Assembly (NCBI GenBank): GCA_021018815.1
Contig: JAITYX010000002.1
Coordinates: 7,161,001-7,225,000, forward strand
Length of the DNA: 64,000 nucleotides
From: Talinum fruticosum
Lineage: Eukaryota; Streptophyta; Magnoliopsida; Caryophyllales; Talinaceae
Reading direction: 5' to 3'
In this document: piece by piece, positions 47,675 through 60,627 of the stretch
Layout: the number at the start of each line of letters is the position of its first letter
Numbering within the stretch: the stretch's first letter is position 1
The notes under the pieces: generated by a model
What the model was told of the DNA's origin: nothing
Seen by the model: the letters and a program-made list of their open reading frames with translations, nothing else
Databases searched by the model: none
Made by a program: the position numbers and the translations under genes

Positions 47675-50390
47675 GTATTTAAGCAGAAAGCTGGAAGAAT
47701 TTGAAACTGTTAAGGATGGACGAACAATCAGTGAGTTGTGAGAATAAGTTACTGTACACGGAGTATTTTTGCACATTCTATAAAACAATCATCAATAAGC
47801 CACAGAGCTCATGAAGGAAGTTCAAAGAGAGGCAACTGATGGAGTCAGCACTAACCCTCCCGTAAAGGAGCTTGGCTGGTACAGGGTGTTTCGGCCCAGG
47901 GAAGGGTTATCCCATCTCATATCCATTTGTGTCTTTTGGTTCCCTCCTTTTCCGTTTCCCCTTCCCCATTTTCCTTGTTAAGTACCAAAAATTGATATTT
48001 GCTGATTTCACAACATCCCCTTTTCCAAACCCAACCCGAAAAAAGGGAAGAATTCTCAAAACCTATAATTGAATGATTAACTCAAATTGAAAAAAATGTA
48101 AATTAAGATAAAACTAATCACCCTACCTCAACCCTCCCCCAGCCATCTATTACTAGCAGCCAATGCCCTATCCCATACCCTGACCACCACCGCACCACAG
48201 CTTGGCCTTTTTCAATAACATTTCTCCACCCATCTTAAAGAACACTAGACCTGCCCCCACCATATCACCACCCCTATCCCAAACCCAACCAGCACATCAC
48301 AAAAACAAAGTCGTTAACTAGACAAAAGTCAATGAGCTTCTTCTAGCCATTGCATTCACACTATATGCTATGGAACAGAATGTAAAGCTTGTTTATATCG
48401 TGGATAAAGAGGGGAAGAGAAGTTAGATATCCCAATTAAAACTTACTTGGGAAAATTAATAGTAGGACAAAAAGTCTTCCTAGTCACCCAACTTGGGTTT
48501 GGGCGTTGCTTAATGCCATTGATTATGAACCAAGTCCTGATATCCATGTTTCCACGTTGAATTCCCACCAACCATATAAGTTTAAATGACATAGGGGATA
48601 AAATCCAAAGGAATGTAGTCAGCTTGAAACCTCAAATAAAAAAGCACAAAAGTCCAGAAAAAAAAGGTTTTAATCCCCGTTGTTGTCTAACCTTCTCAGC
48701 TGGGTGAAATCTTTCATTGTATTTTGCAAAATGCAGGTGTGAATTTCATTAATTAACTGATAATATAAACATGCACCATCCTCAATAACAGAGGAAAATG
48801 GTAAAAAAATAAAACCAAAATTAGGTTAACATATCAGAAATTACCCGGATCCTGCTTGGTACTTCGATATTGTGAAGCCTTCTGCTCCGAAGGGTGCTCC
48901 GTTTGGGACAAAATCAAAAGGGCAAATATATCTCCACATCGATGCCCCAAGATGAAGGTCAATGGAGGGGTTAGCCTCCATTATACTTTTGCCTTTACCT
49001 ACTCCTCGATTACATTAAACAAAAAATACTGTGACAGTTGCCCAGTCTGAGATTAAAATCAAAGGGCGATACATTATCTTAAGGCAACAAGTAATAAAGA
49101 ATGCATAATACTACCAAAAGAAAACAAACTGAATGAAATTCAAACATTATTTGGTAAAAATGTTGAGAGTATGATACACCCAGGATCCAGCAGGAGCCAT
49201 CCAATACGTGATTCGTGAAGCCTTGCTCTTCTGAATCAGAGTTCAGATAGGCATCTCAACGAAAGCTTTGACATGATAATACCATCCCCAAGAGTGAAGA
49301 CCAAGATTGTGCTTTAGGGTCTCTTCATTTCAATTTTTATGACAGTATTTATAATGGTTAATTGTTAAGTGTAACCACTAGTAAGCTAATTACCGCTAAT
49401 TGTAAATATTGGTTACATTAATATTTGCTGATAAATGTCCATAAATTTTGATAATTGTTAACCGTAACTACCGATAAACATTGTTAACCTTTAACCATTA
49501 ATCGTAACCATCGGTAATCTCCAACTTTTTATCAAAAAAAAATTGTCCATAAATATATGTCATTAAATTCTCAAGTCACTACACCAGAGATTTTTTTAAC
49601 CTTGGTGTCAACATACCAAATTAATATACAGTATGTTAGCAAAAGATCTCAATTTACATACCTTTGTTCTCATATTATCCTCGAATACTAACTCCTCAGT
49701 AATCGTTTGATGTACCATATTTAGATTACCACTTAAAGATTGTTCTCACATCCCTCCCCAACAATCTCCAACATTTTAAACACTTATATGCTTTTTGTGC
49801 TAAATGTGTAATGTTTATGGTTTGATTTTATATTTGAATCAATTTTAATTGACAAATACATTCAAAATTTAACATGATAAACATTCGTGACATGCGTAAG
49901 ACTCGTGAAAATTAAAACATGACTCAACATTGAAGGGCAAGTTTTAGCCTAGATTTTTGCCTGAATTTGCAAGATACCCAAGATGTCTACATGTTGTAGA
50001 GACATGACTATCATCACGGTATTTAGCAATTCGACTATAGCAGATCTTTGCTAAGAACGCAATCTAGCAGTAGAGAATTGCTCAAAAACTCATTTGAAGA
50101 AAAGAAGCAAATTAAAAGGAATTCAATGCAATACGTAAACACTCCCAAGATGAATTGTACAGGAGTCTATCTATTTCGTCATTTCAGAAAAGCTTCACAC
50201 TGTAACATATTATACAGAACAATTGTTTTATTTTGCATTGAGTATTCATAGGAAATAGCAAAAGCACCGGCACTCTACGAAGACAGTGCATGGCACACTC
50301 GTACTCGTTATCCATGCTTATAAACACCTATATTTGTGTAAATTCTTGAATCCATATACCAATATCCATATTGGTACCTGTATCTACACT
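47675..50390. other. Spacer between the two cysteine synthase copies
   Basis: It has the promoter side of the intact copy on the left and the 3' end of the diverged copy on the right. Segments at about 47815-47870, 48520-48620 and 48840-49020 resemble DNA upstream of the diverged copy (56320-57110). At 47900-48350 there is a pyrimidine-rich stretch with CCACC runs that has no counterpart there. 49330-49520 is made of short TTAACC/GGTTA-like units. No other gene is seen. Confidence 0.5.
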
Positions 50391-52120
50391 TTATTCTTCA
50401 GAATTCAATGCCTCGACTTCATTCATTGGAAAATTGGAATCAAACATAGCGGATAGTAAGTTAGTGCTACTCCTTCTGATTGTGGATAAGCACCTGCAAA
50501 GCAAACATGAAGTTCAGTAAGCTGCGCTTTGAATATCTTCTAAAAACATTTAGGCACAAATCAAGTTTTAAGATGAGTAGAAATTTGATTTTTGTTTTCT
50601 GATATCTGGTGACATATGTTGTCACTGGATCTTTTCAAATAGTTTTCTGATTTCTGGTGACAAAAGAATATTGCACTCACAACCATCAATTTTCCAGCAT
50701 TTTCAGGCTCCTTTGCTAGTTTAATAGCAGCGGCAACTGCAGCTTCAGCTGCTGCGTCAACCTTTATTCCCAAAATCCACATATAAGACATCACGAACAA
50801 ACATTGGATGGGAAAAAGAAACCCAAAAAAGCAACAAATGCTCGAGCATTAAAAGCTTACTTTCAAAGAGCATTCACGTATAAGCTTTTTAGTTTCACGG
50901 GCTTCAGCAATTGATACCTGAGATATCATAACTCTGGAATGTTATTCAATGTAATCCTTGAACAAAACCTACGTTACTATGAGTCTTCATCTGCCCAAGT
51001 ATATTTGTGTCAGACACTTTTGACACTTGGACATGCATTATGGACACCTGATTGGCCTTTCATTTACAATATTTGTCTGAAAATAGCCGAATATGACATG
51101 ACACTTGTGTTGGACGTTGGACACTGCAACATTAATATGGTCAAATCTGAGTAACATAGCTTAAAACATATATCAAAATGTTCGATTATGAGTTTTACAA
51201 AATCAGCTGGTTTCAAGATTAATGATTTTAGAATGATGTTAAGGCTTACCAGAAATTCTTTAACAATGTCGGGGTCAAATAATTCAGGTGTAATGCCAGC
51301 ACAGATGTCACCGGTTCTGTGCTTTCCTGTGACATGTTAAACATGAAGCGTACTTAGCCGATAAGCAATCCCAGCAGAAGATGCAATGTAATATAAGTTC
51401 TCCAGGGATTATGATTGAATTTTTGTATAATAACATTATGTTTGGATTAGGGTTACAGGAGGGGAAGGGAGGGGAAGGAGGATAAGGAGGATAATTAACT
51501 CCTCTTTTCCTTGTATGGGAAATAAAAAAGGGGGTGAGGGTGGGGAAACCATTCCCCTCCTTTAACCTTATTTCATTCCCCTTCAAATTGAGGGTGAACG
51601 AAGAGAAGGGGTTATATTAATTTTAATCCTATTTCATTTCTTTTTATAATTATATTATTTTTGCTTATTTCTCTCTAAAATCCTCTTTTTCTTTCCTCTC
51701 CTCTCTAAAGTAATTATATATAAATATATCAACATCGGGGTTGTACTTCTATTCTATTTTACATATCGTCATCCAGGTTAATGCCTCCTCACCCTTTTCT
51801 ATCCCCTTTAGTTGCTTTATTCTAATTCATATTTATCAATAATAGGGTTGTATTAGTATTCTAATTCAGCTTAAGTATCTGTTTTTGAATTTGTATTTAT
51901 GATCAATAAAGTAGATGATATATATGTTACCGTTACCTCAGTTTTAATTATGTACTCTTTTATTTTAAGTGCTTATATTATTTAATTGTTTTTTTTTTAC
52001 TTCGAGAAATACCTTACAAATTTAAAAATAACTATTAAAAAATGAACCTTTTTTTGTGGAACATTGTTTATTGGAATGAGTTCCTTATACTAAATTTAAA
52101 TTTATTGTTTTTAATTTAAA

Positions 52121-52123
<3 letters not shown>

Positions 52124-52177
<54 letters not shown>
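52124..52177. repeat. AAT trinucleotide microsatellite
   Basis: About 17-18 TAA units in intron 6 of the diverged cysteine synthase copy. Confidence 0.95.
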
Positions 52178-52178
<1 letters not shown>

Positions 52179-53601
52179 GTTTTTCTTCCCCTCTCTTTCT
52201 TAATCCAAACAAGGAAATATTGGCTAACCTTCATTCCCCTCCCTTTCAAATCTAAAAAGGGAAAGGTATCTCCCTCCCCTCACTTCCCTTCCCTTCTATT
52301 TCCCTCCCGTTGATTAACCTCTCTTCCCCTCCTCTCTTCCCCTCCCTCTTATATCCAACCAGTGTGTAAGTGAAGCAATCCAGGAGCCAAACACACAAGT
52401 TCAAGTTTGCAACGCCAATAATTTTAGATGTGTTTAATACAACATCGAATGAAGACATACATAATTTCGAGGTAAAGATTAAGATCATATATACCGCGAT
52501 TTTCTTGACTTTCAGGTGATTTTGCAACATAAATCTGGTTGAAAGCAATAAAGAGAAACAAATATGAGAAGTCTCTAAGAAATTCCACATTAGAAACATA
52601 AATAGACTAATTAAAATTAATAAATAAACAAATTAACATTGAACATGAAGATGATGGACTATAGCAAGGCAAACCTTAATTTCAGGTTTTTCCTTCTTGA
52701 AGAATCTTCCAGCTTCAATTACCATATCAGCAGTCGTCTCTAAGCCGGCGGCGACAAATATATCCAGTTTTCCCAGCGTATCTTCCCAGATCGGCGGCCC
52801 TATGGCAGTGGTCTCAGAATGTAGCTGACAAGACCAGCAAGATTTTTCAAATTCATCAAGTCTCACGCATGACATTACCCCAAAACAAATTCTTTTAAAA
52901 TAAATTAAGGGACAAAGGATACCCCTAAACCGAATGAATTAGTGCCCAAGATACGCCGACGTTTAATATAGTAAAATCAACAAAAAAATAGACTTCCAGA
53001 GTTCAAGTAAAATACATTTCTAAACGAAACATATATAACAAAACCAACTTCTGAATAATATACGAAAAAAAATACACTGTTAAGAAAACTATAACAAGTT
53101 AATCAAACTGCCACGCTCCTCCTAACTTTTTGCCTACATGCCCCAATTATCCTGAAAACTAGGGATATATCCCAATCAAACTGCTGTCCAAGGGTATTAA
53201 TTAATTTTATTTTTATAATTATTTATTTTTAAATTTTATTATTTTTAATTGATTTATACCAATAAAAATTAATAATAAGTTAAAAACAACATAAATGGAT
53301 ATACTTTTCTTTAAATAGTTAATAAAAAATATTTCTTTTAATTTTTTATAACTTGCTTTATTGTGTGGGAATAGGGATAACCATTGCTAATAAGAGTAAA
53401 TCAGATTACTGATGCATTAATGATATTATAAATAAGTATTAGTGTTAATAAATTACACAATAAATTGAATATAAAAACATTTAACTCATTAAAAACATGT
53501 AAAGTGTATAGAAATTCAAGAGTTCAAGGGAGGAAATACTAATAATAATTTTAAAAGTAATAATTTATATTAGTCATGCTAATTATATTTATATCAAATC
53601 A

Positions 53602-54160
53602 TTTTTTTTTGATCGGAGGAAAGTTGGCTTTATTAATCAAGGACTAACGAAGCATCGCATACAGTCAACTCTAGTACCGACTCCGGGCCATTTTCGACCC
53701 ACACTCTAGTAGAAAACTCGAAGGGTTGAAGGTGGGCTAAAGCATGAGCCACCTTATTACCCCCTGCATATATGTGAAAACAAACATGATTCAAACAACT
53801 TACAAGTATCCGAATATCGAAATAAACAAACCAATTTCATACCCTAAAAGGTCTTCTTGGAGATCTTCGCAATAATTGCAAGACACAGTCACTTTCAACA
53901 ATATAACTCGTGGGAGAGCATAATCCAGTGCCAACTTCAGCCCAAATAAAAGTGCTCTCGCTTCCTCGATTTCGAGACCAAGGAAGCCACCGCCTTGATG
54001 AACTCCCATAAGCACCACTAACCCCAAGCTATCCCGCACAACCGCACCCCACCCAAAGCCCCAACTTCCCAGCTTCCCTCCATCATCATTGATCTTCCAT
54101 CGCCCGGAACTAGGCGGACGCCACTACTCCATTCTCGGTGATGTATTCAGAGCCATGGCC
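53602..54160 (-). mobile_element. LINE fragment: RNase H domain and A-tail
   Basis: The minus strand encodes pieces of the RNase H-like domain (RVT_3) found at the end of plant LINE polyproteins: WRPPSSGRWKINDDGG, GAVVRDSLG, LEIEEARALLFGLKLAL and, in another frame, GGNKVAHALAHLQPFEF, then a stop. An A-run (T9 on the plus strand, 53602-53610) follows as the 3' tail. The element is 5'-truncated and frameshifted. It lies in the interval where exon 4 of the diverged cysteine synthase copy should be. Confidence 0.8.
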
Positions 54161-55374
54161 GAGTAAGCTCTCCGGTATTCATTTACAATGCTTATATTAA
54201 TCATGTTTGAGTATAATATTGAAGTATAAGTATTAACGTAATGTAATTTATTATTATCAAATTTCATTACTAAATTAGTATATCACTATTGAAAAAGTTT
54301 AATATTTTTGAATTATTTAGGTGATTACATAAATTTCGGATCAAAATGAATTTGAAAAAAATTACATTATACACTCTAATTTTATTATTAAATTATATTA
54401 TTTTTAAAATTATTCTTTTAAATTTTTTTTATTATGTAGTCGGTTACATAATTACATATTGAAAAGAATTTAAAAAATTATATTTTATACTCTACTTTAA
54501 TTGTTTTAAATTAGTATAGTAAAATTACGAGTGTATGCTCTACTTTAATTATTATAATAGTATAATATTTAAGTATAATATTAATGTAATTTTTATTGTA
54601 AAATTGCATTACTAAATTAGTGTATCCTTATTGAAAAAGTATAAATTTGTTTAAAGATAATCTAATTTTATAATTAATAATATCATCAAATAAGCATCAC
54701 ACGTGTCACTTCTACATCACTTAGACCCAACTTTTAATATTATATATATCATACACCTTGTTCTTCACCATCTTTTGATCCGACTGAGTTTATGAAGTTT
54801 TAAAATACACCTTACATTCTTATGAAGATTAATAGAGGACCCTCACTAATATAAACTCCCTACTAGGTTCTTTATCTAAACCCATACACTTTAAAAGCCT
54901 GGTCTTTTTTCTGTCATTTTGTCATACTTTACAAAGGGCTGTTGTGGGTCCAGAAGGAGTCATTTAGTTCCCAAAGCTTTAAGGATTACCACTTTTTGGA
55001 TGCTTGCCTTCTCAAGCATATCACATATGAGCTTCTAATTCTATGTAGTATTTGGTTGCATGTAATCAATCGTGCAATGTAAATAAATTTTGTAATTGTA
55101 TTTTCATTACTTTTTTGATTATATAAGGATATAACAATCCAACGATGACATGAAAAAATTAATTAAAGTTGCATGTATTGTAAAATAAAGGAAGTATATA
55201 CATGAAAGTGTACCTTCTTTTCTGTGTCCTTCACTTCTGCAAGCGGGTCCATCTCTACTGCATCCTTCGTTCTGCGTGCGTCACTGAATTCCGACAAACT
55301 CCACTGATAAATTATTTTCGCCTTTGGATAAGGAAAATACAATGTTGCAGTTGACTTGCATATAGTTAATCAAT

Positions 55375-55815
55375 TAATGTTGGGTATAATAGGAGTCATG
55401 TTCTCATTGGATTGAGTAGATCAATTCGTTTAAAATAGGGTCAATAAAGAATCAAGTTGATAACGGATTTACGCATTTAATGATTACTCGGTGTTCTTGT
55501 CAATTTGCTTGTCATATTAATTCATATGATGTCCCCGGTCAAATTTAATTATTATTTTTCTGTTCCGTGTCACAAGATTAAGTTTATTACTAACAGTTTA
55601 TATATATGTAACAAAACAATGATTAATTATATAGATATATATATTTTTTTGCAAGTTTGCTTCATTTTTCAATGCATAAAAACGGTCCACCCTTATTCAC
55701 TTGCGTGAAAAGCCAACCTGACGCACTTCACTAATGGTCAGGCATGACTTGACCTAGCCCACTTTGTTTACAAACGACCTTAACTCGGCCTGACCTGGCC
55801 CGTCGCACACCCCAA
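55375..55815. repeat. Repeat-like segment with GGCC-rich end, unclassified
   Basis: The right end (on the minus strand GGGTGTGCGACGGGCCAGGT) has the look of the ends of plant hAT-type or other non-autonomous elements that start with GTGTGC and GGGCC motifs. I could not find the matching left end. It lies in intron 2 of the diverged cysteine synthase copy. Confidence 0.3.
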
Positions 55816-56160
55816 CATGGCAGTATTACACTCAAAATAACACACAAATCATTCATGACTGAGGATTTTGACATAGATCATAAACTTGGATTTTGGGGGA
55901 GTGGAAGATGATCACCTCTCTTTACGATATTCCGATTCCAGAGCGGCTGCAACTCGAGCATTACAACCCTCTCCCACAGGATCAAGATATATCATACAGG
56001 CACGTTTACTCAGTAGCTGCAAAATGAGAGAACAAATTCAATAATTTCGCACAAAGAATTGAAAACAAAGATTTGTATAGTCATTATTAGCTATTTAGAG
56101 ACAACGTACTTCTCCTAAATTCGCTGCTATTCTCATGTCCTTACCCTCCTCCATAGGCAT

Positions 56161-57170
56161 AGGCATAGCTGTAAGCTGAAAGCTTCTTGAAGACTTTGAA
56201 CCTGTAAATTATGCAGATGATCGGTAAGTAGCAAGAATCAGTGACGTACTGTACACACATGCATGCAGTAACTTTTGGACATTCAAATAAACAAAACAAA
56301 AAAAACCCCCTTTCAGCAGGCCTCTTAAAGAGAGGCAACCGATGGATTCATCAGCCTCCCCATGAATGAGTGCTCTTGATTACCGAACCAAGACTTGATA
56401 TCCAAGCTTCCACTTTGGATTACCACCAACCATATAAGCGTAACATAGGGATAAAAATTCAATGGGACTAAGATTTCATTATGTTCGTAATATGTCAATG
56501 TAGTTCTAACTCAAAACCTTAAATAAAATCATAAAAGCCAGTAAAAATAGGCATCCCTCCGTTGTGGTATAAAAATATCTTTCATTTTGTAATATGCAAG
56601 AGTGAATTTTATCGTTTAACTAACCATAATAGATATTGCATGAACATGCACAATTTCTCAATAAAACAGGAAAATAGTTAAAAGTTATATATCACTAGAT
56701 TAATAAATCATAAATTATCTATGTTACTTCGACCCTTCATATCCATGTCGAAAATTTGATACTTGGTCGGTATAGAAATCCGGCCATTCATTTTTGACGA
56801 AGCATTTACAGAATTCTTATGAAAAGAGCCAAATTTGACATCAAGTCCGTGTCGAACACTCGACATATTAATGTAGGCATGACTGATTCCGAATGACATG
56901 GCAATCGGTTGTTTCTTGTTTATAGTTGGAGAATGTTAAGCCTTCAGCTTAATGGGTGCAGTTTGAGATTAAATCAAAGGGGTATATATATATTCACATT
57001 GATGCCCCATAAAGAACGTCAATGGCATGCTTTAACCTCCCTTCTACGTTTGCCTTTACCTACACTTGGATTATTATATTTATTAAAAAAATACATGAAA
57101 GTTGGGCGGTTTGAGAAACAGCAAAAGGGAATATATAATTTTAAGACAATGTGTGAGTCCTATTTATTTT
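56161..57170. other. Upstream DNA of the diverged cysteine synthase copy
   Basis: Pieces match the upstream DNA of the intact copy: AAAGAGAGGCAAC.GATGGA (56330), GATATCCA.G.TTCCAC and ACCAACCATATAAG (56396-56440), and GATGCCCCA...GTCAATGG then TTTGCCTTTACCTAC (about 57000-57065). So the tandem duplication included at least 1 kb of upstream sequence. Confidence 0.65.
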
Positions 57171-57174
57171 AACG

Positions 57175-57540
57175 GTTAAAATTAGTTATATTATCCATTA
57201 TGATTAGTGATTATCGGTAATTATAAGTAGTTAACGATTATTAATAATTATAAATAATAGTTAGTATAATTACCAACAGTTATGATAAGCAATTAATAAT
57301 TACCAACAATTATGATCATATGTTGGCGGTTATAATAATTTCCTAGCAGTTATGATTAGTTTAAGAGTATGTTTGTTTTAGTTTTTAAAACTAACGATAG
57401 TAATTATGTATGATACCTACAATTAACAGTTAACGAGTTATGAATGGTTACCAACGGTTACTATTAAGTAGGGGTTAGCGATTATGAGCATTTACTAGTG
57501 ATTATGATTAATTTAAATGTTTGTTAGCATTAAATTCTCG
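57175..57540. repeat. Degenerate short-unit repeat (GATTAGTGATTATCGGTAAT type)
   Basis: The stretch is built of A/T-rich units of about 10 bases around GGTTA/GATTA. The middle reads TTTGTTTTAGTTTTTAAAACTA, similar to the left end of the element at 60772. It looks like an old relative of that element. Confidence 0.5.
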
Positions 57541-60500
57541 ACATTTGCTAGTATTTACCAATTGTCCATAAAAGACAATAATATTTCGTTAGAACAATTT
57601 TTTGCACATCAATGCTTTCATTATGGAAATAATTTTTGAAAAATCAATAAAAAAGGTTTTTAAATTTGGCATTACCGGAAATTGATATGTAGGCTTAAAA
57701 ATAATTATTTGTGTAACAATTTTATATTATGACAGTATTGGTCCATTTGATATAAAATATTTGCACCCCTCTCTATCTCTCTCGATTGCGGGCGCGCGCT
57801 TTGTTAAGGAAAGATGGGGTAAAAGTTGAAAATTCTAACTGTTGTCCCAAGGGTTATCCCTAAACAGTTCTTTTTTTTTTTTTGGGACTCTTTTAACTCT
57901 CTTCCTATTTTCCTTTCCATTATTTATTTGTGTTACTAAGAAATTCTCAAAGTCGAGTTTAATTTACTATTTGTGTATACTTAAACTTGCAATGATGAAT
58001 TTACTCATCATGTTTAATAAATTCAGAACTGCTTTTAATTACACTTAGGCCCTTAAATTAACATACTAGTATTCATAATTGACACTTATCAATATTTACT
58101 AATTGTCCATAAAAAATAATAATATTTCACATAAACGAATATTTCTTTTTCATATCAGTATGTTCGTTATAGAAATATCCTTTGAAAAATCAGTAGAAAA
58201 AAAGTTTACAAGTTTGGCTTTACCTGAAAATATATTTTAAAAAAACTATTTACGTAATATTTTCATATCATGACAGTTCTACATTGACCTATCATGATAG
58301 TTCCTTACATTGACCTATCATGATAGTTCTACATTGAACTCTGTTACTCATATCTAATAAAATAAAATAAAGCACACATCACCTTTTATTTTTTGTATCA
58401 TTGATTCTTTATTTTATCAAGTTATTTTTAACCTGTAATCATCCCCAAGTAATACTACAAAAACTTAATTTAAATCCCCAAGTGACACTAAAAAAATTTT
58501 AATGTCAATCTCCAAATAACAACTTCAAGATTAGTGCATATGTCATGTTACCTCATATCATATGCTCATTTAGTTTCCATTTATATACATTATTACATAA
58601 TAAGCTAATTATAATTAGTTCATAAATAAATTGGACAAGAGTATTAATTAATACATAATACAATTATTCATTTTAGTTTATGTTTTTACATACAAATTAT
58701 ATAGAAAATAAATCTTAGATCGAGAATTAAAATTAAAATTCCATTTTTTCAATTAGAGTACATTTTTTTAATTTATGTTTTTATGTAGAATTTCAATTAG
58801 AGTATATTTGGTAGACATAAATATGGAAATAATTTCCGCTCAATATTCATGGGCACGCACACACATTTACACATATATATTATTAAAACAAAATGTTCCA
58901 AACCTAGCATTTGAAATGAGTAAAACTGTCATATAACTTTAAAATCACTAGCCTAAATTCAAACCTAACTTTATGGCCAACTATTTTTTGATTATAATTA
59001 TTGTTATTAACTAATAATATATTCATTGTGATTATTACAGGAAATTAAAAGGCCAATTTAAAAAAAAATAATTAAAACGTTATCCAATTAAAATTGAACA
59101 ATTAAATTTTTTTAAAAAAATTAGTAATTTTCTATCAATAATTCAATTTTTTTACTTTATGTGAATCTGCAAATTGTTGTATAAAAATTAAGATATTACA
59201 ACTGCTATCAAAACTAAGTTCATTAGTTCATTCCAAAAAAATTTAGTGCACCGAAATTTGACTGAATGATAATTCTCAATTTGCATCTCCAACAACTTAC
59301 AAATTATATCATGGACCTGTGTTTCAAAACCCAAGTTACCATAAAGGGTATTTTATTTTATTTTTTAAAACTCACCCCGTATTTCCATGGTCCCCTTTTA
59401 AAAAAATTAGACTCGGATCCATATTATAAATATTGTCAACAATTATACCTAAACTTTACATAACTATTAAAAATTATAAAAATTAAAATAACCTCCTTTC
59501 TTTTAATATTACCAATTGTAGAAAATGTATTATTTTGTACACATAATCGCTATCAAATTATGTTTTTTATTAAAAAGAAAAATTCAAGATGTGAGGCAGT
59601 TAGAAAAATATGTATATTGTAGTCAATAGTGGAAGGTTTTAGTAGCCGATCTTCTTAATTAACAAAAGAAAAAGTACAAATCATATACGCGTACTACATC
59701 TAGTTGTGATATAATTATTGTACGCAACAACGTGTAGATTATCAAATTAACCTGGACTAATTACACATCTTAATTAATAATAATTTCAATGAAAATATAA
59801 TTTAAATAAAGGCAGGACTCGAGGCATTGACAATTTTGAATAATGGATTACGAAATGGTCACAGGGATTTAGATTACTGAAGTTGCATTATACTGCTAAT
59901 AAATTGATTAGGTCGCCTATGGAGGTGTTATACTAGTATTTTGTTCTGTCTACTTTAATTTGTCCAGTTAATTGTAACCGTTGAGATATGTTTAACTTCT
60001 ATACCTTAAGTACATGTACTAATCAAGGAAAAAAATGGAGGTTTATATATAATGCTGCTACATACAATGCTACAAGAAAAACCAACAAATTATTTTTCGG
60101 AAAAATAACTTTCGTCTCAACCAAACACGCGGCTTAGGACAAGTTTAATGCTTAAAGTCTTAATACCCTGGTTTATGATTTTTTTCTAACCTTTTTAACC
60201 ATTTTTCATGTTTGATAATTCAATTTAATAGTTTGAAGTAATTATACATACATATATATAAGAAGACCACAAACAATGTTTGAGTTACATGTAGGATGCC
60301 ACGTAGGATGCCAAATAGGTAGATTTAATGTTATTTTAATTTAATTTAATGTTGAAACTGTTCACATTAACATTAAATATAATGGACGATAAGAATAAAA
60401 ATATATTAATCAAAATAGAAAAAAGTAAAAAGACATATCTATTTACTGTTTATAATTAGTTATATAATCTAATATATCAATTTATTGTTGTTGTTTAAAA

Positions 60501-60620
60501 ACATAACTATTTTTTAACTCAAAATTAATTTTTATTGTTATAAATTAATTAAAAATAATTTAATTATTAAAACTTTAATTACCCTAATATATATATAAAA
60601 GAGGAAACTAAGCGAGTAAT
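57541..60620. other. AT-rich spacer without genes
   Basis: Very AT-rich DNA. The only structure seen is a small tandem repeat at 58266-58340. The short open frames here have no coding character. Confidence 0.6.
58266..58340. repeat. Tandem repeat, three units of about 25 bp with TATCATGATA palindrome
   Basis: The unit reads ATCATGATAGTTCTACATTG plus ACCT, and is present three times with small changes (ATGACAG in the first, TTCCTTACATTG in the second). Each unit holds a near-perfect palindrome. Confidence 0.8.
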
Positions 60621-60627
60621 ATGAAGG

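Larger units (their letters stand above)
50391..56160 (-). pseudogene. Diverged tandem copy of the cysteine synthase gene, exon 4 missing
   Basis: Nine of ten exons can be matched to the intact copy by position, phase and residual sequence: 56160-56110, 56016-55916, 55283-55214, (exon 4 absent), 52824-52675, 52534-52495, 51326-51250, 50917-50861, 50761-50681 and 50493 downward. Each of exons 1-9 is open and has usable splice sites. Exon 4 is 264 bases in the intact copy, so its loss keeps the frame. The predicted product is about 217 residues and stops early in exon 10 (TAG near 50467); the exon's old ending (MFDS...) is in another frame, to 50391. Active-site motifs are lost: no TSGNTG, GTAGT replaced by LETTA, GISSGA replaced by VDAAAEA, and SVKDR changed to YRKER (lysine kept). 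KLAKEPENAGKLMV is still clear. It is probably a pseudogene, but an expressed non-catalytic protein is not excluded. Confidence 0.75.
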
